From: JAVVHH01 sp965199665 | Lineage (GTDB): Bacteria; Pseudomonadota; Alphaproteobacteria; Acetobacterales; Acetobacteraceae | Direction: 5' to 3' | DNA length: 64,000 bases | Assembly: GCA_965199665.1 (NCBI GenBank) | Contig: OZ241208.1 | Span: forward strand, 1,488,001-1,552,000 | Part shown: in pieces, positions 34,494 through 45,786 of the stretch | Numbering within the stretch: the stretch's first letter is position 1 | Layout of the letters: each line of letters opens with the position of its first letter | Notes under the pieces: model-generated | What the model saw: only the letters and a program-made list of their open reading frames with translations | Told to the model about the DNA's origin: nothing | Databases searched by the model: none | Position numbers and translations under genes: made by a program

Positions 34494-35089
34494 TCGCGCT
34501 GCTCACCGGCCGGGTCGAGGGCATCGAGGCGGATCGCTGCATCGTCGACGTCGGCGGGGTTGGCTACATGGTGCAAGCCTCGACGCGGACACTCGCCGCG
34601 CTGCCGACGCCACCGGCGGTCGCCCGCGTCTTGGTGGAGACGCAGGTGCGCGAGGATGCCATCACGCTCTACGGGTTCGCGGAATCAGCCGAGCGGGATT
34701 GGTTCAGACTATTGCTGACCGTTCAGGGCGTCGGCGCCAAGGTCGCACTCAACATCTTGTCGGCGTTGTCGCCCAGCGACCTGATCGGCGCCATCGCCGC
34801 CGGCGACCGCGGCAGCCTGACCCGGGCGCCGGGTGTCGGGGCCAAGCTGGCGGTCCGTTTGCTGAGCGAACTGCGCGAGAAGGCCGGCGCGATGCCGGCC
34901 GGAACGCCGCTGCCGGTCGGCGCGGCCCCGCGCGGTCCGGAGGCGGATGCGCTCTCGGCCTTGGCCAATCTCGGCTACCGCCGGGCGGAGGCGCAGCCGG
35001 TGGTGGCCGCGGTGATGGCGGCAGCCGGAGAGGGCGCGGGGCTCGACGTGATCCTGCGCGAGAGCCTGCGCGAGTTGGCCCAGAAGTGA
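34490..35089 (+). CDS. ruvA: Holliday junction branch migration protein RuvA
   Basis: The protein is 199 residues. MIALLTGRVEGIEADRCIVD is the N-terminal OB-fold opening; FRLLLTVQGVGAKVALNILS and RAPGVGAKLAVRLLSELRE are the helix-hairpin-helix motifs that grip the junction; residues 145-199 are the RuvB-contacting domain. GTG start overlaps the ruvC stop, and ruvB begins 7 bases after its own stop. Confidence 0.97.
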   Translation: MIALLTGRVEGIEADRCIVDVGGVGYMVQASTRTLAALPTPPAVARVLVETQVREDAITLYGFAESAERDWFRLLLTVQGVGAKVALNILSALSPSDLIGAIAAGDRGSLTRAPGVGAKLAVRLLSELREKAGAMPAGTPLPVGAAPRGPEADALSALANLGYRRAEAQPVVAAVMAAAGEGAGLDVILRESLRELAQK

Positions 35090-35096
35090 GCGCCCG

Positions 35097-36131
35097 ATGA
35101 GCGACCGCCCCGTCAGCCCGGCGCGCGCCGAGGACGATGCCGCCGAGGCGAGCCTCCGCCCGCAAACATTGGCCGATTTCGTCGGCCAGAAAGCGAGCCG
35201 CGAGAACCTCGCGATCTTCATACAGGCTGCGAGGGACCGATCGGAAGCCCTTGATCATGTGCTGTTTCACGGACCGCCCGGCCTCGGCAAGACGACGCTG
35301 GCGCAGATCGTGGCCCGCGAACTCGGCGTCGGTTTCCGTGCCACCTCGGGCCCGGTGATCCAGCGCGCCGGTGACCTCGCTGCCATCCTGACCAACCTGC
35401 AGCCGCGGGACGTCTTGTTCATCGACGAAATCCACCGGCTGCAGCCGGCCATCGAGGAGGTGCTCTACCCCGCGATGGAGGATTTCCAGCTCGACCTCAT
35501 CATCGGCGAGGGCCCGGCCGCGCGCAGCGTGCGGATCGATCTGGCCCCGTTCACGCTCGTGGGTGCGACCACACGCGCCGGGCTGCTGGCGACGCCGCTG
35601 CGCGACCGGTTCGGCATCCCGCTGCGGCTGATCTTCTACACCCCGGCCGAGTTGGAGCGGATCGTCAGCCGCGGCGCCGGCAAGCTGGGCTTCGACCTCG
35701 CGCCGGACGGTGCGGCCGAGATCGCCCGCCGCTCGCGCGGGACGCCGCGCATCGCCGGACGATTATTGCGTCGAGTCAGGGACTTCGCGGCCGTTCTGGG
35801 CCAATCGCCGGTCGATCGCACGGTGGCCGATGCGGCCCTGACCCGGCTGGAGGTGGACCGCCACGGACTCGACGCGATGGATCGGCGCTACTTGCGCCGC
35901 ATCGCCGAACACCACGCCGGCGGACCGGTCGGGGTCGACACGCTCGCCGCCGCCTTGGCCGAAGCGCGCGACACGCTGGAGGACGTCATCGAGCCGTTCC
36001 TGATCCAGGAGGGCCTCATACTGCGCACGAGTCGCGGCCGCATGCTCGGCGAAGCCGGGTGGCGGCACCTCGGTCTGGTGCCGCCTCGCGCCCAGCCACA
36101 ACTCGATCTGCTGGCCGATTCGGAGCAGTAG
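35097..36131 (+). CDS. ruvB: Holliday junction DNA helicase RuvB
   Basis: The protein is 344 residues. LRPQTLADFVGQKASREN, LFHGPPGLGKTTLAQIVARE (Walker A), DVLFIDEIHRLQPAIEEVLY (Walker B), LVGATTRAGLLATPLRDRFG (sensor 1 and Arg finger) and the winged-helix C-terminus are all present. It is the hexameric motor of branch migration. A short gap of 21 bases leads to ybgC, linking repair to the Tol-Pal cluster. Confidence 0.98.
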   Translation: MSDRPVSPARAEDDAAEASLRPQTLADFVGQKASRENLAIFIQAARDRSEALDHVLFHGPPGLGKTTLAQIVARELGVGFRATSGPVIQRAGDLAAILTNLQPRDVLFIDEIHRLQPAIEEVLYPAMEDFQLDLIIGEGPAARSVRIDLAPFTLVGATTRAGLLATPLRDRFGIPLRLIFYTPAELERIVSRGAGKLGFDLAPDGAAEIARRSRGTPRIAGRLLRRVRDFAAVLGQSPVDRTVADAALTRLEVDRHGLDAMDRRYLRRIAEHHAGGPVGVDTLAAALAEARDTLEDVIEPFLIQEGLILRTSRGRMLGEAGWRHLGLVPPRAQPQLDLLADSEQ

Positions 36132-36152
36132 GGGGCCGGCGGCGCAGCATCC

Positions 36153-36557
36153 ATGAGTTACCGACTGAAATTGCGGGTTTACTACGAAGACACCGATGCC
36201 GGCGGCATCGTGTATCACGCTCGTTACTTGGCGTTCGCAGAGCGTGCGCGCACCGAGGCCTTGCGCGAAGCCGGTGCCTCCCATGACGAACTCGTCACGC
36301 GATTTGGCCTGATCTTTGTGGTGCGCCGCATCAAAATGGATTATCTGCGCCCCGTACGGTTGGACGCGGAGGTCGTCGTCGTCACCGGGCCGTGGGCGCT
36401 CGGCGGCGCGACCGTCGATGTCCAGCAACGTTTCGAGGTTGCGGGGCAGGAAACCGGGCGCTTGTCGGTGGGGCTGGCCTGCATCCGGGCCTCTGACGGA
36501 CGGCCGGCCCGGATCCCGCAGCGGTGGCGGGACGCTCTCGGTGGGGCGGAAGATTAG
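36153..36557 (+). CDS. ybgC: Tol-Pal-associated acyl-CoA thioesterase YbgC
   Basis: The protein is 134 residues with a hot-dog fold. RVYYEDTDAGGIVYHARYLA holds the catalytic Asp and the conserved YHARYL segment, followed by FAERARTEALREAG and RRIKMDYLRPVRLDAEVVV. Family members hydrolyse acyl-CoA or acyl-ACP and associate with phospholipid synthesis; the gene is almost always just before tolQ, as here (15 bases). Confidence 0.95.
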   Translation: MSYRLKLRVYYEDTDAGGIVYHARYLAFAERARTEALREAGASHDELVTRFGLIFVVRRIKMDYLRPVRLDAEVVVVTGPWALGGATVDVQQRFEVAGQETGRLSVGLACIRASDGRPARIPQRWRDALGGAED

Positions 36558-36572
36558 GGTTGGGGGTGAGAG

Positions 36573-37286
36573 TTGGATCCTGTGCAAGCCACGAATTTGG
36601 GAGCCGCGGGGGGTGACATCTCCATCCTCGGCCTGTTCCTGCAGGCCGACCTGGTGGTCAAGTTCGTCATCCTGCTGCTCGTCGCCGCCAGCGTATGGGT
36701 GTGGGCGATCATCATCGAGAAGGTCACCGCGCTGCGCCGGGCCAACCGCGACGCCGCGCTGTTCGAGGACCGGTTCTGGTCCGGCGGCAGCCTGGACGAG
36801 CTCTATGACGTCGAGGGCGCGCGCCCGAAACACCCGATCGCGGCCGTGTTCGGCGCCGCGATGGGCGAATGGAAGCGCAGCGCGCAGGTCGTCGGCGCCG
36901 ATATGAGCCGTGGCAGCGTGCGCGAACGGGTGGACCGCGCCGTGGCCGTCAGCGTGACGCGCGAGATGGACCGGATGGAGCGCTGGATGGTGTTCCTCGC
37001 CTCCGTGGGGTCGGTGGCGCCGTTCGTGGGACTGTTCGGCACGGTGTGGGGCATCATGCGGTCGTTCTCGGCGATCGCCAGCAGCCGCAATACCAATCTG
37101 TCCGTGGTGGCGCCCGGCATCGCCGAGGCGCTGTTCGCCACCGCCATCGGGCTGGTCGCCGCGATCCCGGCGGTGTTGGCCTACAACAAGCTCAGCTCGG
37201 ACTTGGCGCGCTTCGCCGGGCGTTTGGAAGGGTTCGGCACCGAGTTCGGCGCCATCCTGTCCCGCCAGTCCGAAGAAAAGGCCTGA
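36573..37286 (+). CDS. tolQ: TolQ, proton-channel subunit of the Tol-Pal system
   Basis: The protein is 237 residues with three membrane helices (about 26-47, 134-157 and 172-194). MDPVQATNLGAAGGDISILG is the alphaproteobacterial TolQ opening, and SVGSVAPFVGLFGTVWGIMR the conserved channel segment. With TolR it uses the proton gradient to power outer membrane constriction at division. The start is TTG with GGGGGTGAG ahead; an in-frame GTG at 36582 is a less likely alternative. tolR follows 3 bases after the stop. Confidence 0.96.
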   Translation: MDPVQATNLGAAGGDISILGLFLQADLVVKFVILLLVAASVWVWAIIIEKVTALRRANRDAALFEDRFWSGGSLDELYDVEGARPKHPIAAVFGAAMGEWKRSAQVVGADMSRGSVRERVDRAVAVSVTREMDRMERWMVFLASVGSVAPFVGLFGTVWGIMRSFSAIASSRNTNLSVVAPGIAEALFATAIGLVAAIPAVLAYNKLSSDLARFAGRLEGFGTEFGAILSRQSEEKA

Positions 37287-37289
37287 TCG

Positions 37290-37820
<531 letters not shown>

Positions 37821-37834
37821 GCCCGGCGGCGGCC

Positions 37835-38863
37835 ATGACGCCCGACCTGCGCCGCACGGGAGCCATCTCGGCCGGGCTGCACGCGGTCGTGCTGCTGGCG
37901 CTGCTGCTCAGCCTGCCGCCTGTCATCCCGAAGGCGCCCGACGACGCGGCCGTCACGATGGAGTTCGCCATCGCGCCCGGCGAGGTCCAGCGCGCGCCCA
38001 ATCCGGGCCCCACCCCGGCCCCGGCGCCCGCCGAGGTGCCGACGCCCGACCTTCCCTCGCTCGAGCCGCCCAAGCCGGCGCCGACGGAAGCGCCCGCGCC
38101 GCCACCTCCGCCGCCTTTGCCGCCGCCGCCCGCGCCGGAGGCCGCTCCCCTGCCGTCGCCGCCCGTGCCGCCCGCCGCGGCGCCGTCCGCTCCCGCCGCA
38201 CCGGTCACGGTGGCGCCCGCTCCGTCGCCCGCGGCCGAAACGCCGCTGCCCGTGCCGCCAGTCCCGCCCGCGCCGCCGACGCCGACGCCCGCCAAGCCGA
38301 CACCGCCCGCGCCGACCGCACCCGCTAAGCCCGCGCCGACGCCGCCCGCCGCCAAGCCCGCGCCGGAACGGCCGACCCCGACCCAGCGCAGCACCAGCAC
38401 GACCAACCAGCCGAACCCGACAAAGAACACCGCCGACAACAGCCGCACCCTCGACGCGACGCTGGAGCGGCTGCGTTCGCTGCAAGCGCAGACCGCCCCG
38501 CCGACTCGGGCCTACAATCCTCCGCGCGGCGGCGCGCCCGGTGGCGGCAGCCCGAATGGGGTGGACAACGCCAAGCTGTCCGGCGCGGATCGTGGCGCGA
38601 TCGGCGACCGCATCCGCGAGTGCTGGACCCGCGATGCCGGCGCCCGCGATGCAGACAAGATGTCGGCCGTGCTGCAGGTGGTGACCGATGGCACCGGCAC
38701 CGTGCGCGACGTCAAGATCGTGCAGCCCGGCCAGGGACCTGGCGGCGTGGCCTTTGCCGAGCGCGCACGCCGTGCCGCGCTGGATCCGCAATGCAACCCG
38801 ATTCCGCTGCCAAAGGCATTGCAGGGTCAGACCCACACGTTCGAGATCAATTTCAGGCCATGA
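37835..38863 (+). CDS. tolA: TolA, periplasm-spanning Tol-Pal protein
   Basis: The protein is 342 residues. An N-terminal helix (ISAGLHAVVLLALLLSLPPV) anchors it in the inner membrane; residues about 45-200 are Pro/Ala-rich (APPPPPPLPPPPAPEAAPLP), unlike the helical Lys/Ala stalk of E. coli TolA; the C-terminal domain from about 250 has IGDRIRECWTRDAGARDADK and the two cysteines expected of the TolA III fold, ending HTFEINFRP. The stretch 200-250 includes Thr/Asn-rich sequence and a coiled segment (LDATLERLRSLQAQT). Confidence 0.93.
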   Translation: MTPDLRRTGAISAGLHAVVLLALLLSLPPVIPKAPDDAAVTMEFAIAPGEVQRAPNPGPTPAPAPAEVPTPDLPSLEPPKPAPTEAPAPPPPPPLPPPPAPEAAPLPSPPVPPAAAPSAPAAPVTVAPAPSPAAETPLPVPPVPPAPPTPTPAKPTPPAPTAPAKPAPTPPAAKPAPERPTPTQRSTSTTNQPNPTKNTADNSRTLDATLERLRSLQAQTAPPTRAYNPPRGGAPGGGSPNGVDNAKLSGADRGAIGDRIRECWTRDAGARDADKMSAVLQVVTDGTGTVRDVKIVQPGQGPGGVAFAERARRAALDPQCNPIPLPKALQGQTHTFEINFRP

Positions 38864-38927
38864 AACCAGCGCGCCTTTCGTGCCTCTCTCAATGGCGCGA
38901 GAAGGCCCTCGCCGACCGGAGTTTGCC

Positions 38928-40238
38928 ATGACCGAGTTTTCCCTCAGCCGCCGCGCCGCGCTCCTCGGCGCCGGCATCGCCGCCGTGCCGCTCCTGGCCC
39001 GCGCGCAATCGGCCGGAGCCGACACGGCGATCACGGTGGACCGCGCCCGCACCGCGCCGATCCCCATCGCGATCCCGTCGCTGTCCGGCAATCCGCTCGG
39101 CGCGCAGATCGCGGGCGTGATCTCCAACGATCTAGGCCGGTCCGGCCTGTTCCGCCCGCTCGGCAACGGAGCGCAGATCGATGCCGGCGACGCCGGCGAC
39201 AGCCCGAACTTCGCCAATTGGAAGGCCGCCGGCGCGCAGACGCTGGTCACCGGCCGGGTCGAGGGCGGCGGCAACAACGTCCGCGTCGAGTTCCGCCTAT
39301 GGGACGTGTTGCCGGGTCAGCAGATCCAGGGCACCGCCTACACCACGACGTCGACCAACTGGCGCCGCATCGCCCACATCATCAGCGACGTGATCTACGA
39401 GCGGCTGCTGGGCGAGAAGGGGTATTTCGACACCCGCATCGTCTACGTGTCCAACACCGGGCCGCGCGAGAAGCGGATCAAGCGCCTGGCGATCATGGAC
39501 CAGGACAGCGAGAACAACCGGCTGCTTACCGATGGCAGCTGGCTGGTGCTGACCCCGCGCTTCCACCCGACGCGCGACCAGATCGTCTACATGTCGTACT
39601 ACAACAATCGCCCACGGGTCTGGACGTTCGATCTCGGCTCCGGCCGGCAGAACGTGTTGGGCGATTTCGACGGCATGACCTTTGCGCCGCGCTACGCGCC
39701 GGATGGCAACAGCGTCATCATGTCGGTCGCGCGCGGCGCCGGCTCCGACATCGTGACAGTGGGCGTCGGCGGCGGCGGGCGGCGGGTGCTGACCAACTCC
39801 GGCTCCATCGACACCAGCCCGTGCTACAGCCCGGATGGCAGCCAGATCGTGTTCAACTCCGACCGCGGCGGCGACCAGCAACTCTACATCATGGGCGCCG
39901 GCGGCGGCAGCGCACGACGCATCTCCTACGGCAAGGGGCGTTACGCGACGCCGGTTTGGTCGCCCCGCGGCGACCTGATCGCTTTTACCCGGCTCGGCGG
40001 CGGCTCCTTCGCGATCGGCGTCATGCGGCCGGACGGCTCCGGCGAGCGCATCTTGTCGGAAAGCTTCGACGTGGAGGGGCCGACCTTCTGCCCCAATGGC
40101 CGCGTGCTGATGTTCTTCCGCTCCGGCCAGGGCGGCGGCTCGCGCCTGGTGTCCATCGACGTGACCGGCTTCAACGAACGCGTCGTGCCGACGCCGACGG
40201 AGGCTTCCGCACCCGCTTGGTCGCCCTTGCTCGCTTGA
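38928..40238 (+). CDS. tolB: TolB, periplasmic beta-propeller of the Tol-Pal system
   Basis: The protein is 436 residues. The N-terminal domain (VDRARTAPIPIAIPSLSGNP, GYFDTRIVYVSNTGPREKRI) is followed by a six-bladed propeller with repeated YSPDGSQIVFNSDRGGDQQL and WSPRGDLIAFTRLGG units, the normal TolB fold. The signal is twin-arginine-like (SLSRRAALLGAGIAAVPLLA), which would send TolB through Tat rather than Sec; this is unusual and is only predicted. Start at 38928 follows CGGAG; a longer frame from 38688 runs over tolA. Confidence 0.95.
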   Translation: MTEFSLSRRAALLGAGIAAVPLLARAQSAGADTAITVDRARTAPIPIAIPSLSGNPLGAQIAGVISNDLGRSGLFRPLGNGAQIDAGDAGDSPNFANWKAAGAQTLVTGRVEGGGNNVRVEFRLWDVLPGQQIQGTAYTTTSTNWRRIAHIISDVIYERLLGEKGYFDTRIVYVSNTGPREKRIKRLAIMDQDSENNRLLTDGSWLVLTPRFHPTRDQIVYMSYYNNRPRVWTFDLGSGRQNVLGDFDGMTFAPRYAPDGNSVIMSVARGAGSDIVTVGVGGGGRRVLTNSGSIDTSPCYSPDGSQIVFNSDRGGDQQLYIMGAGGGSARRISYGKGRYATPVWSPRGDLIAFTRLGGGSFAIGVMRPDGSGERILSESFDVEGPTFCPNGRVLMFFRSGQGGGSRLVSIDVTGFNERVVPTPTEASAPAWSPLLA

Positions 40239-40281
40239 CCCGGGGGAAACCCCGAAGTATCGCGCAACCCAGCGTAACGGA

Positions 40282-40779
40282 ATGATCTCCATGACATCCA
40301 AAGCCCTTGCTCTTTTTGCCGCACTCGCTCTGCTGAGCGCCTGCTCCGACAACAACACGGGTGCCAGCACGGGGGCGGCGACCGGCGCGGGCGCCAGCGC
40401 GTCCGGCTACGGCAGCGCGGCGCCGGGCAGTCAGCAGGATCTCGTCGCCAATGTCGGCGACCGCGTGTTCTTCGCCTACGACCAGAACAATCTCAGCAGC
40501 GATGCGCGGGCCACGCTGGACCGGCAGGCGCAGTGGATGCAGCGCTACCCGCAGGTGAGCGTGCAGCTCGCCGGCAACACGGACGAGCGCGGCACGGAGG
40601 AATACAACCTCGCCCTCGGCCAGCGCCGCGCCAATGCCGCCCGCGACTACCTGGTGGCCCAGGGCGTGAGCAGCTCGCGTATCCAGACCATCAGCTACGG
40701 CAAGGAGCGTCCGTCCGCGCTGGGTGCGGATGAACAGGCCTACGCGCAGAACCGGAACGCGATCACCTCCGTCCAGTAA
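40282..40779 (+). CDS. pal: Pal, peptidoglycan-associated lipoprotein
   Basis: The protein is 165 residues (or 162 from the ATG at 40291). LFAALALLSACSDNNTG is a lipoprotein signal with lipobox LSAC. The OmpA-like domain has DRVFFAYDQNNLSSDARATL and NTDERGTEEYNLALGQRRAN, which binds the peptidoglycan peptide. Pal tethers the outer membrane to the wall and links to TolB. cpoB starts 14 bases after. Confidence 0.96.
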   Translation: MISMTSKALALFAALALLSACSDNNTGASTGAATGAGASASGYGSAAPGSQQDLVANVGDRVFFAYDQNNLSSDARATLDRQAQWMQRYPQVSVQLAGNTDERGTEEYNLALGQRRANAARDYLVAQGVSSSRIQTISYGKERPSALGADEQAYAQNRNAITSVQ

Positions 40780-40793
40780 CTCGGACGGACCCG

Positions 40794-41624
40794 ATGCGCT
40801 TCGTCGTCGTCGCGGCTTTGCTCGGGTGCGGGCTGGCTTTGCCGGCCCACGCCCAGATGGACTCGCGCGAAGGGATTGCGCTGCAGAACCAGATCCTGGA
40901 ACTGCGGCGCGACCTGCAGCAGGTGCAGGCGGGCCGGGGCGGCGGCGTGCCGTCCTATGCGCCGCCCGCATCGGGCGGTGGCGGCGGCAACGGCTTGCAG
41001 ACCCAGTTGCTGGATCGCGTGCAGACGCTCGAGGACCAGGTCCGGCGCCTGCGCGGACAGCTCGACGAGCAGGCCAACACGTCTCGCCGCGCGCAGGAAG
41101 CGCTGTCCAAGCAGATCGACGACCTCACGTTCAAGCTCGGCAACGCCCCGTCCGGGAGCGGGAGCTTGGCGGCGCCGGCCGCGGCGGCGCCCTCCCGCCC
41201 GGCTGCCGCGGCCGATGGTGCCCCGTCGGCCCCGCCCCGGCGCACGCCGGAGATCGCGCTGCAGGAAGGCAACGCCGCGCTGGCGCGCCGGGATTATCCC
41301 GCGGCCGAGTCGGCGGCCCGCGAGGTATTGGCGTCGCGCAGCACGGCACGGGCCGGCGATGCCAATTTCCTGCTCGCCCAGTCCTTGATGGGGCAGCGCA
41401 ACTACGCGTCGGCGGCGGTCTCGTACGACGACGCCTACCAGAAGAGCAAAACCGGCGCGCGCGCGCCGGACGCGCTGCTCGGCCTGGCCAACGCGCTGAC
41501 CGGGCTCAACGACCGCAACGCCTCATGCGCCACATTGGACAAGCTGCGGCGCGAGTTCCCGTCCATGCGCGGCGCCGTGCGCGAGACGGCGGCGACATTG
41601 CGGGCGCGCAACGGCTGTAGCTGA
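40794..41624 (+). CDS. cpoB: YbgF/CpoB, Tol-Pal-associated TPR protein
   Basis: The protein is 276 residues. A signal peptide (RFVVVAALLGCGLALPAHAQ) is followed by a coiled coil (LLDRVQTLEDQVRRLRGQLD, residues about 60-110), an Ala/Pro linker, and three TPR repeats (ALQEGNAALARRDYPAAESA, ANFLLAQSLMGQRNYASAAV, ALLGLANALTGLNDRNASCA). CpoB tunes cell-wall synthesis during constriction. It follows pal and is close to tilS. Confidence 0.93.
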   Translation: MRFVVVAALLGCGLALPAHAQMDSREGIALQNQILELRRDLQQVQAGRGGGVPSYAPPASGGGGGNGLQTQLLDRVQTLEDQVRRLRGQLDEQANTSRRAQEALSKQIDDLTFKLGNAPSGSGSLAAPAAAAPSRPAAAADGAPSAPPRRTPEIALQEGNAALARRDYPAAESAAREVLASRSTARAGDANFLLAQSLMGQRNYASAAVSYDDAYQKSKTGARAPDALLGLANALTGLNDRNASCATLDKLRREFPSMRGAVRETAATLRARNGCS

Positions 41625-41670
41625 TCCCGAGGCGCCGGAGCCGATTGGCGCGGCGGAGTTCGCCGCGCTG

Positions 41671-42864
41671 ATGCGGCCATTCGAGTCGTTCGACGCGCGG
41701 CGCCGGGTGGTTGCGGCGGTCTCGGGCGGCGCGGACAGCATGGCGCTGGCGTGGCTGCTCTCGCGCTGGGGTGAACCGGCGGCGGCCATCGTCGATCATG
41801 GTCTGCGGGCCGACTCCGCCACGGAGGCAGTCGGCGTGGCGGAGCGCCTCGAAGCCATCGGCGTGCCCGCGACCATCATCCCGGCCCATCTCGCACGGGG
41901 ATCTGCCGCGGCCGAGCGCGCGCGCGTCGCCCGTTACCGCCTCCTGCTCGATCACTGCCGTGCCCTGGGCCGGCCCGACCTCGTGCTGGCGCATCATGCG
42001 GACGATCAGGCCGAAACGGTTGCGTTGCGGGAGGCCGGCGGCAGCGGCCCGGCGGGCCGGGCCGGCATGGCGCCGCTCGATATCCGCCCGGAGGCGCGGC
42101 TGCTACGGCCGTTGCTGCCGATCGCCCCGGCCCGGCTTCGGGCGACCTTGCGGCAGGCCGGCATCGACTGGGTGGAGGATCCCACCAACGCCGACCCGCG
42201 GACCGGGCGTGGCGCCCTGCGGAGCCGCATGACGGAAGCCGATCGCGCCACGAGTCGTCGGCGCGGGGAGGTCGCCGCCCTGTGCCGCGCGGCACGGGAG
42301 GCGGCGGTGGCGGCGCAACTCCGCACCGCCGAGATCCGGCCGGAAGGGTTCGCCGTAGTCCGCGGGCCCATCGGCGCCGATGCCTTGTCCGCCTTGGTAT
42401 GGAGTCTCTCCGGCCGCCGCTACCCGCCGCCGCGCCCGATGCTGGCCGCCGGGCTCGCCACGCGCACGATGCATGGGGTCGTCATTCGGCCCGCCGGTCG
42501 GCTCGGCTCCGGCACGCTGCTGGCGCGCGAGCCGGCCGCGATCGGCCGGCCGATACCGGCCGAGTCGGGCACCGTTTGGGACGGCCGGTTCCGCATCGCC
42601 GGCCTTGTCCCGTCCGGCCTGACGATCGGAGCGCTCGGGGCGGAGGCGAAGGCTTTCCGCGACCGCTCCGAGCTGCCGAGCATGGTGCTCGCCGGGCTGC
42701 CGGCCTTGCGTTGCGGCGAGGTAATCTGGGCAGTGCCGCATCTGGGCTTTCCCGACCCGGCGACGTGCCTTAGCGTGGCGCTGATGTTCTGGCCGACCCG
42801 GCCCGTCGTGCCTACCCGTCTCGCTGCCGACCGCGTTAACCCCTCCGCAGCCGGGGGGGTGTAG
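41671..42864 (+). CDS. tilS: tRNA(Ile)-lysidine synthase TilS
   Basis: The protein is about 397 residues. VVAAVSGGADSMALAWLLSR (SGGADS at residues 18-23) is the PP-loop ATP site, LVLAHHADDQAETVALREAG and WVEDPTNADPRTGRGALRSR the other signatures. It modifies C34 of tRNA-Ile (CAU) to lysidine and is essential. The codons just upstream of the ATG (41620-41670) read open in a TilS-like way (GAAEFAALM), so the true N-terminus could be earlier, but I see no start codon there. Gap to cpoB is 46 bases. Confidence 0.93.
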   Translation: MRPFESFDARRRVVAAVSGGADSMALAWLLSRWGEPAAAIVDHGLRADSATEAVGVAERLEAIGVPATIIPAHLARGSAAAERARVARYRLLLDHCRALGRPDLVLAHHADDQAETVALREAGGSGPAGRAGMAPLDIRPEARLLRPLLPIAPARLRATLRQAGIDWVEDPTNADPRTGRGALRSRMTEADRATSRRRGEVAALCRAAREAAVAAQLRTAEIRPEGFAVVRGPIGADALSALVWSLSGRRYPPPRPMLAAGLATRTMHGVVIRPAGRLGSGTLLAREPAAIGRPIPAESGTVWDGRFRIAGLVPSGLTIGALGAEAKAFRDRSELPSMVLAGLPALRCGEVIWAVPHLGFPDPATCLSVALMFWPTRPVVPTRLAADRVNPSAAGGV

Positions 42865-42882
42865 AGTGCAAGGGACGACCTT

Positions 42883-42944
42883 ATGTTGATGAGCGTAGCG
42901 GCCGGCTCAGTCGGCAGCAATTGGGACTGGATTGTCGGACGCAC

Positions 42945-42948
<4 letters not shown>
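42883..42948 (+). CDS. Possible upstream short open frame overlapping the ftsH start
   Basis: A 21-codon frame, MLMSVAAGSVGSNWDWIVGR then T and stop, has a good ribosome site (AAGGGA, about 7 bases ahead) and its TGA overlaps the ftsH ATG in the four bases ATGA. It could couple translation to ftsH, which itself has a weak ribosome site, or be a chance frame. Nothing supports a function for the peptide. Confidence 0.3.
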
Positions 42949-44873
<1,925 letters not shown>

Positions 44874-44890
44874 GCGGCAAGTTCTGATCG

Positions 44891-44919
44891 ACGGCTCAGC
44901 TCTCTCCGAGCTGGGCCGT
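44891..44919 (+). terminator. Hairpin terminator after ftsH
   Basis: acggctcagctc (44891-44902) pairs with gagctgggccgt (44908-44919): 12 pairs, one of them G-U, around a 5-base loop. It is 17 bases after the ftsH stop and 20 before folP, so it likely ends or reduces ftsH transcription. The T-run is poor (tcgctt), so partial read-through to folP is plausible. Confidence 0.65.
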
Positions 44920-44939
44920 TCGCTTGTACGGGGCATGGG

Positions 44940-45785
44940 ATGACACCCCAGGTGACGAGTTGGGCCGGGCTGCCAGCGGGGCCGCAGGTCATGGGGATCG
45001 TGAACGTCACCCCGGACAGCTTCAGCGATGGCGGGCGACGCAGTCGCGAGGCCATCGCCCTGGGCGAGCGGATGGCAGCCGATGGAGCCGCAATCATCGA
45101 CGTGGGCGGTGAGTCGACGCGGCCAGGCGCCGCGGCGGTGGGCGCGGCCGAGGAGCAACGGCGCATCCTGCCCGTCATCGCCGCACTCGCCCGCGCCGGT
45201 CTCCGCCTCTCGGTCGACACCCGCAACAGCGATACGATGGCTCGGGCCCTCGATGCTGGCGCCGCTATCGTGAACGACGTCTCTGGCCTCCGGCATGACC
45301 CAGCGGCGGCCGCATTCGTGGCTGCGCGCGGGTGCCCCGTGATCCTGATGCACATGCGCGGGACGCCGGAAACCATGAATGACCTGGCCCGGTACGACGA
45401 CGTCGTGGCCGAGGTCGCATCGGAGCTGCGGGCGATCGTCGCGAGTGCCGTCGCATCGGGGGTCGGACCCGAGCAGATCGCCATCGATCCCGGATTGGGT
45501 TTCGCCAAGAACACAGCGCACAACGTCGAGCTTCTGCGGCGACTCTCATTCTTCGTTAATCTGTGCTGCCCTATAATCGCCGGATTGTCCCGCAAGAGGT
45601 TCATCGGTGAGTTGGCGGGGGTGACGGACGCGGCGGAGCGGGATGCCGCTTCGCTCGCGGCCGGGCTGTTCGCCGTCTCGCAAGGTGCCGCTATCTTGCG
45701 GGTCCACGACGTTCGCGCCACGGTCCAGGCGTTACGAGTCTGGAACGAACTGTCCGGGGTAACCCGGCGGGCTGAGAAGGGTTGA
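44940..45785 (+). CDS. folP: Dihydropteroate synthase FolP
   Basis: The protein is 281 residues. MGIVNVTPDSFSDGG is the first signature and GAAIIDVGGESTRPGAAAVG the second; FIGELAGVTDAAERDAASLA is near the end. It condenses 6-hydroxymethyl-dihydropterin diphosphate with p-aminobenzoate in folate synthesis. The ATG overlaps an upstream out-of-frame ATG but follows a GGGG tract. glmM begins only one base after the stop. Confidence 0.96.
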   Translation: MTPQVTSWAGLPAGPQVMGIVNVTPDSFSDGGRRSREAIALGERMAADGAAIIDVGGESTRPGAAAVGAAEEQRRILPVIAALARAGLRLSVDTRNSDTMARALDAGAAIVNDVSGLRHDPAAAAFVAARGCPVILMHMRGTPETMNDLARYDDVVAEVASELRAIVASAVASGVGPEQIAIDPGLGFAKNTAHNVELLRRLSFFVNLCCPIIAGLSRKRFIGELAGVTDAAERDAASLAAGLFAVSQGAAILRVHDVRATVQALRVWNELSGVTRRAEKG

Positions 45786-45786
45786 A

